This document shows positions 1 to 8,141 of a DNA stretch of 38,559 bases, one piece after another. The stretch is taken from the NCBI GenBank assembly GCA_012513795.1, contig JAAZBN010000107.1, positions 1 through 38,559 of the forward strand, given 5' to 3'. Within the stretch, counting starts at the first letter, position 1. Each line of letters begins with the position of its first letter. Under the pieces are notes generated by a model. The model had not been told where the DNA came from, ran no database searches, and was given only the letters and a program-made list of their open reading frames with translations. Position numbers and translations under genes: made by a program. This DNA comes from Bacteroidales bacterium (lineage in GTDB: Bacteria; Bacteroidota; Bacteroidia; Bacteroidales; VadinHA17).

Positions 1-431
1 CCATAGGTCAGAAGGCGCCTGACTTCACCCTGAATGACGTTGATGGCAATCCTGTATCACTCTATTCAAAACTTGGGGGTGACACCAAACTGTTGCTGCT
101 CGATTTCTGGGCCGGATGGTGCGGACCATGCCGACAGGAGAATCCCAACGTGGTAAAGGTTTGGAAGGAGTATAACAAAAAGGGTTTTGACGTATTCGGA
201 GTGTCACTTGACCGCACCAGGGAAGACTGGCTGAAGGCCATCGAGGATGACAACCTGACATGGACACACGTCTCTGACCTCAAGTTCTGGGACTGCGCAC
301 CTGCACGGCAGTACGCCGTCAGCGCCATCCCGGCCAACTTCCTCCTTGACGGCAACGGCATCATAGTGGGTCATAACCTTCGTGGTGATGCACTGGGAGA
401 GAAGGTAAAAGAACTTCTTGGCACTAACTAA
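1..431 (+). CDS. TlpA/ResA-like thioredoxin-fold protein (3' part only)
   Basis: Partial gene: the reading frame is open from base 3 and stops at 431, so the N-terminus lies outside the window. The visible 142 residues form one thioredoxin-like fold. An AhpC/TSA-type opening (IGQKAPDFTLNDVDG) is followed by the redox motif WCGPC in the segment FWAGWCGPCRQENPN and a cis-proline region (SAIPANFLLD). This is the layout of periplasmic TlpA/ResA thiol-disulfide oxidoreductases. In Bacteroidota this domain is often the C-terminal half of a longer lipoprotein carrying a DUF4369-type N-terminus; whether that holds here cannot be seen. Both redox cysteines are present, so it should be active in reducing or exchanging disulfides in the cell envelope. 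A hairpin follows the stop codon. Confidence 0.9.
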   Translation, partial: IGQKAPDFTLNDVDGNPVSLYSKLGGDTKLLLLDFWAGWCGPCRQENPNVVKVWKEYNKKGFDVFGVSLDRTREDWLKAIEDDNLTWTHVSDLKFWDCAPARQYAVSAIPANFLLDGNGIIVGHNLRGDALGEKVKELLGTN

Positions 432-453
432 TAGAAAATTTTATTAATTTAGG

Positions 454-483
454 TAGCCGTTGGGGCGTGTGTCTCAACGGCTA
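454..483 (+). terminator. Hairpin after the thioredoxin gene
   Basis: A 9-bp perfect stem (TAGCCGTTG at 454-462 with CAACGGCTA at 475-483) and a 12-base loop lie between the thioredoxin stop and the next ATG at 505. The bases after it (TCATACTTT) are only weakly T-rich. It may terminate the upstream gene or act as a leader structure for the ATPase gene. Confidence 0.45.
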
Positions 484-504
484 TCATACTTTAAATATAA
501 GATA

Positions 505-2025
505 ATGAGCAAGAAAGAGCAGTTTTTTGATCACATTAAGGGCGGGTATGCCTGCAAGGGCGACTATATTGTTCTTGGTGGAGCCATGCTTGACGGAGCA
601 GCAATCGCGGATGCACACATACAAATCCCGCTTAAGACCCTCAACAGGCACGGCCTGATAGCAGGGGCTACCGGAACAGGAAAGACAAAGACTCTGCAAG
701 TGATCACTGAACAGCTCTCACTCAAGGGCATACCGTCATTGGTGATGGACGTTAAGGGTGATCTCAGCGGTGTTGCCAAACCGGGCAGTGAGAATGACTT
801 CATCAGGAACAGGCACTCCGCCATGAACCTGCCGTATTCAACCATGGGTTTTCCGGTAGAGCTGCTTACAATATCAGAACAGAATGGTGTCAGGTTACGT
901 GCCACGGTCTCTGAGTTCGGGCCGGTGCTCTTCTCCCGCATCCTTGACCTGAATGATGTCCAGTCAGGCATAATGTCAATAATTTTTAAATATTGTGATG
1001 ATCACAAACTCGGGCTGATTGACCTGAAAGACATACGGAAGGTGATCCAGTACCTGACGGGCGAAGGGAAGGCTGAGCTGGAGAAGGAATACGGGGCAAT
1101 GTCAACAGCCTCCACGGGAGTGATACTGCGCAAGATCATTGAACTGGAACAGCAGGGGGCGGAACGGTTTTTTGGTGAGGAATCATTTGACATCAGGGAT
1201 CTGATGCGCAGGGACAGCAACGGCAACGGTTATATTAACATAATAAGACTCACTGACATACAGGACAAGCCCAAGCTCTTTTCCACCTTTATGCTCCAGC
1301 TTCTGGCGGAGGTATACAACACGATGCCCGAGAAAGGCGACCAGCCCAAGCCTGAACTGATGATATTCATTGATGAGGCACATCTTATCTTTAACCAGGC
1401 AAGCAAAGTGCTGCTGGAGCAGATTGAAACAATTGTCAAACTCATTCGTTCCAAGGGTGTGGGAGTTTATTTCATTACCCAGAATCCTATGGATGTGCCT
1501 GCTTCAGTACTGGCGCAGCTAGGTCTTAAGGTGCAGCATGCCCTTCGTGCCTTCACGGCCAATGACCGGAAGGACATCAAACTGACGGCTGAAAACTTCC
1601 CTATCTCGGAATACTATGACACTGAAGAGACGCTAACCTCACTCGGTACCGGGGAAGCATTGGTGACGGCACTCAACGAAAAGGGGATTCCGACACCACT
1701 GGCTGTTTTAATGGTGCGTGCACCGATGAGCCGGATGGATATTCTTACACAGGAGGAGATTGACATGATCAACAGTTCGTCACACCTGGTGACGAGATAT
1801 TCACGTGTGATTGACCCCGAAAGCGCCGCAGAAATGCTTGAAAAAAAGATACAGGCAGCAGAACAGAAAAGAAGTGATGCGGCGGCAAGGAAAGCAGATC
1901 AGAAAGCAGGAAGGGCCGGAACGACAACAAGGAGAAGGACAGCAACCCATCCGGTGGTGAAGGTGCTGACTTCTGCCACATTCATCCGTGGTGTGATGGG
2001 AATACTTACCAGGGCAATGAAGTAG
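505..2025 (+). CDS. HerA-like ATPase, DUF853 (YjgR) family
   Basis: A 506-residue P-loop ATPase of the FtsK/HerA superfamily. The Walker A motif GATGTGKT is at residues 54-61, after a short N-terminal strand region (GDYIVLGGAML). The Walker B strand LMIFIDEAH is near residues 286-294, followed by the FITQNP sensor segment and a C-terminal arginine-rich region. This arrangement, including the phrase VMDVKGDLSGVAKPG, is typical of the DUF853/YjgR family, whose cellular role is poorly defined; DNA translocation is an inference from HerA. The last 60 residues are rich in Lys, Arg and Ala and end in a short hydrophobic helix. I chose the ATG at 505 because the in-frame TTG at 460 lies inside the hairpin at 454-483. 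It is probably transcribed alone; the next gene starts 39 bases later with no clear terminator between. Confidence 0.9.
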   Translation: MSKKEQFFDHIKGGYACKGDYIVLGGAMLDGAAIADAHIQIPLKTLNRHGLIAGATGTGKTKTLQVITEQLSLKGIPSLVMDVKGDLSGVAKPGSENDFIRNRHSAMNLPYSTMGFPVELLTISEQNGVRLRATVSEFGPVLFSRILDLNDVQSGIMSIIFKYCDDHKLGLIDLKDIRKVIQYLTGEGKAELEKEYGAMSTASTGVILRKIIELEQQGAERFFGEESFDIRDLMRRDSNGNGYINIIRLTDIQDKPKLFSTFMLQLLAEVYNTMPEKGDQPKPELMIFIDEAHLIFNQASKVLLEQIETIVKLIRSKGVGVYFITQNPMDVPASVLAQLGLKVQHALRAFTANDRKDIKLTAENFPISEYYDTEETLTSLGTGEALVTALNEKGIPTPLAVLMVRAPMSRMDILTQEEIDMINSSSHLVTRYSRVIDPESAAEMLEKKIQAAEQKRSDAAARKADQKAGRAGTTTRRRTATHPVVKVLTSATFIRGVMGILTRAMK

Positions 2026-2064
2026 AAGTACAATATTCCAAATAATACACTTTTTAATCAAAAA

Positions 2065-2745
2065 ATGAGAAACATGAAAAAGATCAACATTGGATTGACA
2101 CTTGTTCTTGTTGTGGCACTCCTGACAGCAGGATGCGCATCAATGAACAAAACAACAAAAGGTGCTGCTGTAGGAACTGCTGCAGGCGGAGCCATGGGTG
2201 CAGTAATAGGCAAGGCTGCCGGCAACCCGGCCCTGGGCGCCATAATAGGGGCCACTGTTGGCGGTGCAACAGGCGCCATCATCGGCCGCGAGATGGACAA
2301 ACAGGCTGCCGAAATTGAACAGAGTGTTCCCGATGCAAAGGTGGAACGCGTGGGTGAAGGCATAGTTGTGGAATTCAGCAGTGCCGTTCTCTTCGGTTTT
2401 GATCAGTCAGATCTGTCTGCAGAAGCTATGGCTAACCTTGATAAGCTGGTAACGGTACTGAATACCTATCCTGACACAAATATTGAGATTCAGGGTCATA
2501 CTGACAGCAAGGGCTCTGAGAAATACAATCAAACCCTCTCCGAAAAGAGGGCGGGTACCGTTTCAACATACCTTGCTGGTAAAGAGATTACGGCTGAACG
2601 TATCACTACCAAAGGTTTTGGAGAAACAATGCCTGAATATGACAACGAGACCGAGGAGGGAAGGGCACAGAACCGCAGGGTGGAGTTCCTGATCACGGCA
2701 AATGAAAAGATGATTGCTGAAGCAGCTGCCGAAGCAGAAAAGTAA
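2065..2745 (+). CDS. OmpA-family lipoprotein with glycine-zipper segment
   Basis: A 226-residue lipoprotein. The signal peptide ends in the lipobox LLTAGC, so the mature protein starts at Cys24 (Cys21 if the second ATG at 2074 is used). A Gly/Ala-rich stretch of about 50 residues follows (AAVGTAAGGAMGAVIGKAAG and similar), with GxxxG-like spacing as in glycine-zipper proteins. The C-terminal third is an OmpA/MotB peptidoglycan-binding domain: a beta-strand VLFGFDQSDL, the signature IQGHTDSKGSEKYNQTLSEKRA, and the closing NRRVEFLI. The Asp and Arg residues that bind diaminopimelate in this family (GHTD, NRRVEF) are present. The layout matches YiaD-type proteins, which link the outer membrane to the cell wall. 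It is followed 39 bases later by a small barrel protein on the same strand, so the two are probably co-transcribed. Confidence 0.92.
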   Translation: MRNMKKINIGLTLVLVVALLTAGCASMNKTTKGAAVGTAAGGAMGAVIGKAAGNPALGAIIGATVGGATGAIIGREMDKQAAEIEQSVPDAKVERVGEGIVVEFSSAVLFGFDQSDLSAEAMANLDKLVTVLNTYPDTNIEIQGHTDSKGSEKYNQTLSEKRAGTVSTYLAGKEITAERITTKGFGETMPEYDNETEEGRAQNRRVEFLITANEKMIAEAAAEAEK

Positions 2746-2784
2746 TAGATTAAAAGGAAGTTAAATTAACTAAATAGTCAAATT

Positions 2785-3474
2785 ATGAAAAAAAGGATTC
2801 TATCTGTCGTTGCTATTTTAGCTTTGTCAGCCTATGCTCTTCAGGCACAGGTTGATTTCGGGATTGTTGCGGGGCCGAATTTCCAGAACATGGTTGGGAA
2901 GGATGCCGGCGGAGATAAGATGACCAACGGACTTATTGTGGGTTTTCATGCCGGAGTAAAGGCCAACATACCGGTGGCGCCTGATTTCTACTTTCAGACC
3001 GGGCTTCTGTTCTCGCAGAAGGGGTCGAAAAATAATGAGGGCCTCCTTCCTATGAAGAGCAGTGGTGATTACACTACAACAACCAGGATATCATATCTGG
3101 AACTGCCGCTGCATTTGCTCTTCCGTCCCACCCTGGGCTCCGGGCATATGCTTGTGGGTTTCGGTCCGTATGTGGCAGCAGGTATTACCGGCAAGCAGGT
3201 AGTTGATTATGGCAGCCTGCCGTCAATGGAGCAGAATATCAAGTTTAAGGGTGAGATAACCAACAGTGAGCGTTGGGATGTGGAGAATGCCTACTATAAG
3301 CGTTTTGATGCCGGTGCAGACATCTTTGCCGGCTACGAGTTCAGTTTGGGTCTCTACTTCCAGCTCAATGCCCAGCTCGGACTGTTGAACATGATCCCGG
3401 CCCTGGAGGATGGCGGCGACCAGCCGAACCTTAAAAACACCGGGTTCAGCCTGTCACTGGGATATAACTTCTAG
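2785..3474 (+). CDS. Small outer-membrane beta-barrel protein (PorT/OMP_b-brl family)
   Basis: A 229-residue protein with a cleavable signal peptide (hydrophobic core ILSVVAILALSAYALQ, cut after QAQ). The rest consists of alternating strands: DFGIVAGPNFQNM, GFHAGVKANIPV, FYFQTGLLFSQKGS, SYLELPLHLLF, MLVGFGPYVAAGI, and a C-terminal strand FSLSLGYNF ending in Phe, which is the usual barrel-insertion signal. This fits the Bacteroidota 'outer membrane protein beta-barrel' group that includes PorT-like proteins, with about eight strands expected. No enzymatic residues are evident and the substrate is unknown. It is the second gene of a likely pair with the OmpA-family lipoprotein and is followed by a strong hairpin terminator. 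Confidence 0.85.
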   Translation: MKKRILSVVAILALSAYALQAQVDFGIVAGPNFQNMVGKDAGGDKMTNGLIVGFHAGVKANIPVAPDFYFQTGLLFSQKGSKNNEGLLPMKSSGDYTTTTRISYLELPLHLLFRPTLGSGHMLVGFGPYVAAGITGKQVVDYGSLPSMEQNIKFKGEITNSERWDVENAYYKRFDAGADIFAGYEFSLGLYFQLNAQLGLLNMIPALEDGGDQPNLKNTGFSLSLGYNF

Positions 3475-3519
3475 TTATACCTGTAACGCAGGGGGAAATT
3501 AAAACATACAGATTGACTG

Positions 3520-3551
3520 AGGCCGTCTGCACTTGCAGGCGGCTTCTTTTT
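3520..3551 (+). terminator. Intrinsic terminator after the small barrel gene
   Basis: A 9-bp stem (GCCGTCTGC at 3522-3530 with GCAGGCGGC at 3535-3543, one G-U pair) with a 4-base loop is followed by TTCTTTTT. It lies between two converging genes and ends the + strand unit. Confidence 0.8.
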
Positions 3552-3581
3552 GGCTGTTGTTGTCATTTGAGGCGGAAGTGG

Positions 3582-5177
3582 TCAGAATCCCCTGAGGTCC
3601 ATGAATACAGTTGGTATCAGCAGCAGGAAACCGAGGAGGAAGAGGATCACAATGAAAGGCAGTACCCATTTGAACCACTTGTCATAGGGAATCTTCGCCA
3701 CGCTCAGTACACCCAGGAGTACCCCTGAGGTGGGGGTAATCATGTTGGTAAACCCGTCGCCTAGCTGGAATGCCACCACTGTTGCCTGACGTGATACACC
3801 TATCAGATCAGAGAACTGTGACATCATTGGCATTGTCAGGGCAGCCTTGGCAGACCCGGATGGCATGAAAAGATTGATGACTGTCTGGGTAATGTACATC
3901 ATGGTGACGGAAGCCATCCTTCCGGCCCCTGATATTGACTCGGAAAGTCTGTACAGAAGTGTGTCAATTATGTTCCCGTTCTCGAGGATAATAATAATGC
4001 CTCCCGCCAGTCCTACAATCAAAGCAGCCGACTGTATATCCTTCACCCCGTCAAGAAAAAGCTTGGTGATCCTGTTGGCATCATAACCCATTGCTATCCC
4101 GCATGCCAGTCCCATTGCAAAGAACAGGGTTGCTATCTCCATTATGTACCATCCGTATCCCATCACTCCTGTGATCAGGAACAGGATTGTAAAGGCCAGA
4201 AGATCTATTATGAAAAAGTGAACTGATTTCCTGAGCGTTAACCATCCGGTTAAAATGAAGAGGCCTGTTATGACGGGAACAGCCGGCACCTTCAGCTGAC
4301 TCTCGCCAAATGAAAGTGAAGAAACGGGAAAGAAGAAAGAGAAGATTGTCATTATGACAATCAGGATTATGAAAATGACCCAGGCAGAGACAGGAGAATG
4401 GTATTCAGCCTTCATTTGCGTTTCGGAATGCAGTTTCCTCCAGTAGTTATCATCGTCATGTACCCGAGACCGCATCGGATTCTTCTTTATCTTTTTGGCA
4501 TATAGCAGTATATAGGCAAATCCGGCCACGCTGATAACTATCCACATGATCAGCCTGTATTCAAGTCCTGAAAAGAGCGGGAGATCGGAAAGTCCCTGAG
4601 CAATGCCGATAGTAAAGGGATTAAGAAAGGCTCCGGCAAAACCAAGGGCGGCAGCCACAAAGCAGAGAGAGACGCCCATAATAGAATCATAACCCATTGA
4701 GACAGCCAGGGGGACGAATATGATTGTAAAGGCTATTGTCTCCTCGCTCATGCCGAATACAGCCCCGAAAAAGCTGAACATGGTCATGATAACGATGAAG
4801 ATCAGGTTATCAACCCCAATGGCTTTGATCACTCCGCGGTTGCCTATCCTTTTTGTGAAGCGCAGCACTGACCCGATGGCAACGTCAATAGCCTTGCTCT
4901 CGTTCATGATCCAGAAGGCGCCGCCGATTATCAGGATGAAGACAATAATGTCTGCCTTGTCAACAAAACCGTCGAACAGTGCAGAAAATACCTGCCAGGT
5001 CTGGGGATTCTTTTCGATATAGTGAAATGAGCCGGGGATAACCACGCTTCGGTCGATGCCGTTTACACTGACTGTCTCTCTCTCAAATGCTCCGCCGGGC
5101 ACGATCCAGGTGAGAATGGCGCACAGGACCACAATGCCGAAGACAATCACGTAGGTATGGGGGATCTTTTTGAACAC
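3582..5177 (-). CDS. YfcC-family inner-membrane transporter
   Basis: A polytopic membrane protein of about 531 residues from the GTG at 5177. At least ten hydrophobic segments are visible, starting with VIVFGIVVLCAILTWIVPGG and ending in a long C-terminal one (WVLPFIVILFLLGFLLLIP). The opening 'IPHTYV...WIVPGGAFER' and the motif FNPFT-like 'LNPFTIGIAQGL' are typical of the YfcC family in the ion-transporter superfamily, which contains predicted C4-dicarboxylate and basic amino-acid carriers. The substrate here is not determinable. The frame is open up to an ATG at 5291, but that adds 38 Pro-rich residues encoded by a polypyrimidine stretch inside a repeat-like region and not resembling a transporter N-terminus. 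A TTG at 5198 is a third option. No partner gene is adjacent. Confidence 0.82.
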   Translation of the reverse strand: MFKKIPHTYVIVFGIVVLCAILTWIVPGGAFERETVSVNGIDRSVVIPGSFHYIEKNPQTWQVFSALFDGFVDKADIIVFILIIGGAFWIMNESKAIDVAIGSVLRFTKRIGNRGVIKAIGVDNLIFIVIMTMFSFFGAVFGMSEETIAFTIIFVPLAVSMGYDSIMGVSLCFVAAALGFAGAFLNPFTIGIAQGLSDLPLFSGLEYRLIMWIVISVAGFAYILLYAKKIKKNPMRSRVHDDDNYWRKLHSETQMKAEYHSPVSAWVIFIILIVIMTIFSFFFPVSSLSFGESQLKVPAVPVITGLFILTGWLTLRKSVHFFIIDLLAFTILFLITGVMGYGWYIMEIATLFFAMGLACGIAMGYDANRITKLFLDGVKDIQSAALIVGLAGGIIIILENGNIIDTLLYRLSESISGAGRMASVTMMYITQTVINLFMPSGSAKAALTMPMMSQFSDLIGVSRQATVVAFQLGDGFTNMITPTSGVLLGVLSVAKIPYDKWFKWVLPFIVILFLLGFLLLIPTVFMDLRGF

Positions 5178-5198
5178 CGGGTCAGATTTGCCCTGCAA

Positions 5199-5511
5199 AT
5201 TAATAATTACTGCCGGAAATGCAAGGAGGGAGGAAGGTGGGAAGGGAGGAAGGCCCCGACACTTCGTGTGTGGGGTTCCGGCTTTCTTCATGAAGCCTCA
5301 ATCTGAAGGTCGTGCGGTCCACGACGCACCCCGTGGCCGGGATGTCGTTGTTGCACTCCTCAACCTGCGGTCCTGTCGGAACCTCAAACTGCCGGTTGCC
5401 TGCTGCGACTGCCGACTTCACTTATGCCTATTGTCCCGATCCGCCATCCGGCTGATCGAGGATCCTCGGCTCCGATTTTCGGGGCCGGGACCTAATGCCT
5501 AATGCCTGATT
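5199..5511. repeat. Repeat-like noncoding stretch between transporter and crtB
   Basis: No convincing gene lies here. It holds a purine-rich run (GGAGGGAGGAAGGTGGGAAG, about 5226-5245), the palindrome CTTCATGAAG near 5287-5296, the 12-bp palindrome CGAGGATCCTCG at 5457-5468, a short stem CCGA/TCGG at 5472-5482, and a tandem 7-mer (CCTAATG, CCTAATG, CCTGATT) at 5491-5511 that contains the crtB stop codon. Short related words such as CTGCCG and TGCGACTGCCGAC recur near 5390-5420. It resembles a dispersed intergenic repeat, but only one copy is in the window. Confidence 0.4.
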
Positions 5512-6422
5512 ATGACCTGCCTGACGCGTTCCCTGGTCTCGGCCGGGGTGGGATTCAGTTCTTCCGCAGTGAAGGTGCCCTGTTCAGGATCAATGCGTTC
5601 AAAGACCATCATGTAAAGTTCGAAGATGATCTCCAGGCTGAGCCTGTACCTTGGCTCCATCATGGGGCATATTTCATCCATTATCCTGACTGTCATCAGC
5701 CGGTAGTGGTCGGCCAGCGTGAGATACCTGCGCATCATTGCCCTGAAACCGTCGGTGAGAGCTGCTCCGCGTGCCATTTCACCCATCGCGGTGCGACTCA
5801 GCCCGTTTCGTTCCATGACATCATCAGCAAAATAGCTCAGGTTATTCAGCTGGTCTTTCCGGAAATCACGCATAATATGGACCAGGTAGCTGAACATGGC
5901 ACATGGCTCAGCTGTTTTGCGCACATCAAAAGGAGGATCAAGGAAGATACCGTCTCTCTCCTGGAGTCCTGCAAGATGAACAAATATCGATGCCGGGGCC
6001 ACCGAAGCCCCCACCGAGTATGCAATAAAATCATCAAGTGTCGCAAATCCGTCATGGGTCACATCATAGAGCATTGATTCGGCAAATGCTTCCAGTGACC
6101 ATCGCGGGATACGGAATTTCTCAACTGTGTATCCCAGCTCGTTGTTAAAGGGTGCACTGTTCAATCCTTTCTCCAGCATACCCATCCACTGTCTTATGTC
6201 TGCCCTGAAGCACTCCCGCTCTGTCTCGCTGATACCTTTGTGGGCTGCTTTGTGGTCATCTATCAGGTCATCCAGTGAACGCATGAACCTGTAGCATGTG
6301 CGTGCCGCGCAGTATCTCTCATTATCCCAGAAGTTTGCAGCAATCAGAATATTCGGGTGGTCAATGATTTTTTCGAAGTTAATCGATTCAAAGATGGCCA
6401 TGAACTGATCTCTCATCTTCAT
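5499..6422 (-). CDS. crtB: Phytoene/squalene synthase family protein
   Basis: A 307-residue all-helical head-to-head prenyl synthase. Two Asp-rich metal-diphosphate motifs are visible: DDLIDD at residues 51-56 in the segment FMRSLDDLIDDHK, and D186xxxD190 in MRDFRKDQ. The family joins two prenyl diphosphates, geranylgeranyl diphosphate for phytoene synthase or farnesyl diphosphate for squalene-type enzymes. The adjacent desaturase favours phytoene or a diapophytoene-like C30 product, which the sequence alone cannot separate. Its start codon overlaps the crtI stop as ATGA (6419-6422), so translation is likely coupled. The stop codon lies inside a short tandem repeat, so the C-terminus may have been reshaped. 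It is slightly divergent from classical CrtB, whose second motif is usually DxxED or similar. Confidence 0.88.
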   Translation of the reverse strand: MKMRDQFMAIFESINFEKIIDHPNILIAANFWDNERYCAARTCYRFMRSLDDLIDDHKAAHKGISETERECFRADIRQWMGMLEKGLNSAPFNNELGYTVEKFRIPRWSLEAFAESMLYDVTHDGFATLDDFIAYSVGASVAPASIFVHLAGLQERDGIFLDPPFDVRKTAEPCAMFSYLVHIMRDFRKDQLNNLSYFADDVMERNGLSRTAMGEMARGAALTDGFRAMMRRYLTLADHYRLMTVRIMDEICPMMEPRYRLSLEIIFELYMMVFERIDPEQGTFTAEELNPTPAETRERVRQVIIRH

Positions 6423-7924
6423 CTCTCACCTCCCGTCCTGTTTGATTGTTCAGCGAGTATTCTTTCCGACACCAGTCTGGCTGACATAAGTACCATTGGA
6501 ATACCGTTGCCCGGGTGTGTGCTGCCGCCTGTGAAGTAAAGGTTTTTGTACCTGCTGTCCCTGTTATGGGGTCTGAAGTAGCCCATTTGCAGGATATTGT
6601 GGCCCAGACTTCCAAAGACTGATCCCTTTGTCACGTTCAGTGCCTCTTCCCATGTCTCCGGGGTGGTGACTATCTCAAACCTGATATGTGACTCAATGTC
6701 ATCGATTCCTATTTTCTTCAGTTTTCTGAATATGGCTTCGCGGGCTCTGTCAGTTATGCGTTTCCACTCCCGGGGGTGACTCTTGTCGAGATGACCGACA
6801 CCCACTGCAACGGAGAGGGTATCACAACCCTCCGGGGCGGCAGAGGCATCAGTGCGCACCGGAGCATGAATGTAGAAGCACGGATCATCACCCATCGACT
6901 TGTCCCTGAAGATACGGTCAAGGCCTTCGCGGAAGCGGTCAGAGAGAAATGTGTTATGATGGCTCAGCTGAGGGTATTGTTTGTCGACTCCCCAGTGAAG
7001 CACCAGGGCCGAGCATGAGTAATTCATCCGGCTGAGACGTTTTGACTTGTTTCCCGGAGGCAGCAGTTCACGGTAGACATAGGGGAGATCGGCATTGGCG
7101 ATGATAATGTCAGCCCGCTCCACGGTGCCGTCGTTCAGTGCAACACCTGTGACCCTGTTCCCTTCAACCAGTATCTGCCTTACCGGCTTCGCAAAATGGA
7201 ACCTGACTCCTTTTTCCGAGGCTTTCTCCATCAGCTTCGCCGCGATGGCATACATGCCACCTACGGGAAACATTGAGCCCTCGGTCAGTTCAGCAGCAGG
7301 TATCATAGAAAAGAGTGCCGGTGCTGAAAAGGGGCTCTGCCCCACATAGATGTTCTGAAAGGTATAGGCCATTTTCAGGTGTTCCGATCTGAAGAACCGG
7401 CCTGTGTAACGGTAGTGATTGAGGTATGTCTTCAGTTTAATAAGCAGAAGCGCATTTCTGAGATTGAAGAAATCGAAGAACCTGGTGAAGTTTCGGCCCA
7501 GAAGTTTTTCAAAGGCGATTCTGTAAAGGCTGAACCCGGTGGTGACATACTTCTCTTCCCTGGTTGAACTGCCGGGCTCAAGCATTTCCAGTTGCTGCCT
7601 CATCCTCTCCCTGTCGGTTGTAAAGATGAGGCTTGTCCCGTCATCAAACCAGAGTTTATAGATGTCGTCCATGGGCCTGACATTCAGTTCTTCCATCTTC
7701 ACTCCCAGTGATCCGAGCACATCACGGTAGACTTCCGGCATGAGTATCATGGTTGCACCCACGTCAAAGCGATGTCCGTCACGGATTATCTGCCCGCATC
7801 TGCCTCCTGCAGAGATGTTTTTCTCAAACACATCAACACTGTATCCGTGTTCAGCCAGGGAAAGTGCTGTAGCAATGCCCCCTATGCCGGCGCCTATTAC
7901 CAGCGCCGTTCCATTACCAGCCAT
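6419..7924 (-). CDS. crtI: CrtI-type phytoene desaturase
   Basis: A 501-residue flavoprotein. It opens with the dinucleotide-binding motif GAGIGG (residues 11-16) and the Glu of FEKN that binds the FAD ribose, followed by GGRCG and FDVGATMILMP, as in CrtI and carotenoid isomerase relatives. The C-terminal FAD signature is at about residues 466-476 (GGSTHPGNGIP), close to the family's standard form. The expected role is stepwise desaturation of phytoene (or diapophytoene) to a coloured carotene such as lycopene at the membrane. It is the first gene of a two-gene unit with crtB. A TATATTTG promoter element and an inverted repeat lie upstream. No crtE, cyclase, ketolase or hydroxylase is present in the window, so the final pigment cannot be predicted. 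Confidence 0.93.
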   Translation of the reverse strand: MAGNGTALVIGAGIGGIATALSLAEHGYSVDVFEKNISAGGRCGQIIRDGHRFDVGATMILMPEVYRDVLGSLGVKMEELNVRPMDDIYKLWFDDGTSLIFTTDRERMRQQLEMLEPGSSTREEKYVTTGFSLYRIAFEKLLGRNFTRFFDFFNLRNALLLIKLKTYLNHYRYTGRFFRSEHLKMAYTFQNIYVGQSPFSAPALFSMIPAAELTEGSMFPVGGMYAIAAKLMEKASEKGVRFHFAKPVRQILVEGNRVTGVALNDGTVERADIIIANADLPYVYRELLPPGNKSKRLSRMNYSCSALVLHWGVDKQYPQLSHHNTFLSDRFREGLDRIFRDKSMGDDPCFYIHAPVRTDASAAPEGCDTLSVAVGVGHLDKSHPREWKRITDRAREAIFRKLKKIGIDDIESHIRFEIVTTPETWEEALNVTKGSVFGSLGHNILQMGYFRPHNRDSRYKNLYFTGGSTHPGNGIPMVLMSARLVSERILAEQSNRTGGER

Positions 7925-7960
7925 CAGGTATATAATTAATTGGTGTTTATTCCCGTTTCA

Positions 7961-7980
7961 GGATACCATTTAAGGTATCC
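7961..7980 (-). promoter_or_regulatory. Inverted repeat at the predicted crtI start of transcription
   Basis: GGATACC (7961-7967), six bases, GGTATCC (7974-7980): perfect 7-bp arms. On the minus strand it begins about 7 bases after the -7 element at 7987-7994, so it would cover the transcription start of crtI-crtB. That is an operator-like position. No T-run follows it, so a terminator is unlikely. Confidence 0.5.
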
Positions 7981-7986
7981 ACACAA

Positions 7987-7994
7987 CAAATATA
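7987..7994 (-). promoter_or_regulatory. Promoter -7 element for crtI-crtB
   Basis: The minus strand reads TATATTTG, an exact match to the Bacteroidota -7 consensus TAnnTTTG, 63 bases upstream of the crtI start. No clear -33 TTTG is seen at the usual distance. Confidence 0.55.
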
Positions 7995-8055
7995 TGAACA
8001 AACTGCCTGATGAACCCCGGGGAAGGCAGGCCAGTTGCGGTATAAGACAGGTGAG

Positions 8056-8075
8056 TGGCGGAAAAACTACCGCCA
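8056..8075 (-). terminator. Possible terminator hairpin after the aldo/keto reductase
   Basis: TGGCGG (8056-8061) and CCGCCA (8070-8075) form a 6-bp stem with an 8-base loop, in the 217-base gap downstream of the reductase gene. An imperfect longer inverted repeat (TAGCCTGAC near 8104 with GTCAGGC near 8130) also overlaps the end of that gene. Neither is followed by a T-run on the minus strand, so termination is uncertain. Confidence 0.25.
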
Positions 8076-8141
8076 GTTATTAATCGGAGGCCAAAGGGTG
8101 GCATAGCCTGACGGCAAATCCTTCCGTTAATGTCAGGCAGG

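Noticed and set aside
460-504. TTG at 460 as start of the HerA-like ATPase
   Set aside because: The extra 15 codons lie in a stable hairpin (454-483); the ATG at 505 gives the usual family N-terminus.
5200-5421. A 73-codon open frame on the minus strand in the gap upstream of the YfcC-family transporter
   Set aside because: Composition is that of the repeat-like stretch, with no hydrophobic or domain pattern and no start signal.
5502-6077. A 191-codon open frame on the plus strand
   Set aside because: It is the complement of crtB, whose two Asp-rich motifs make the minus strand the coding one.
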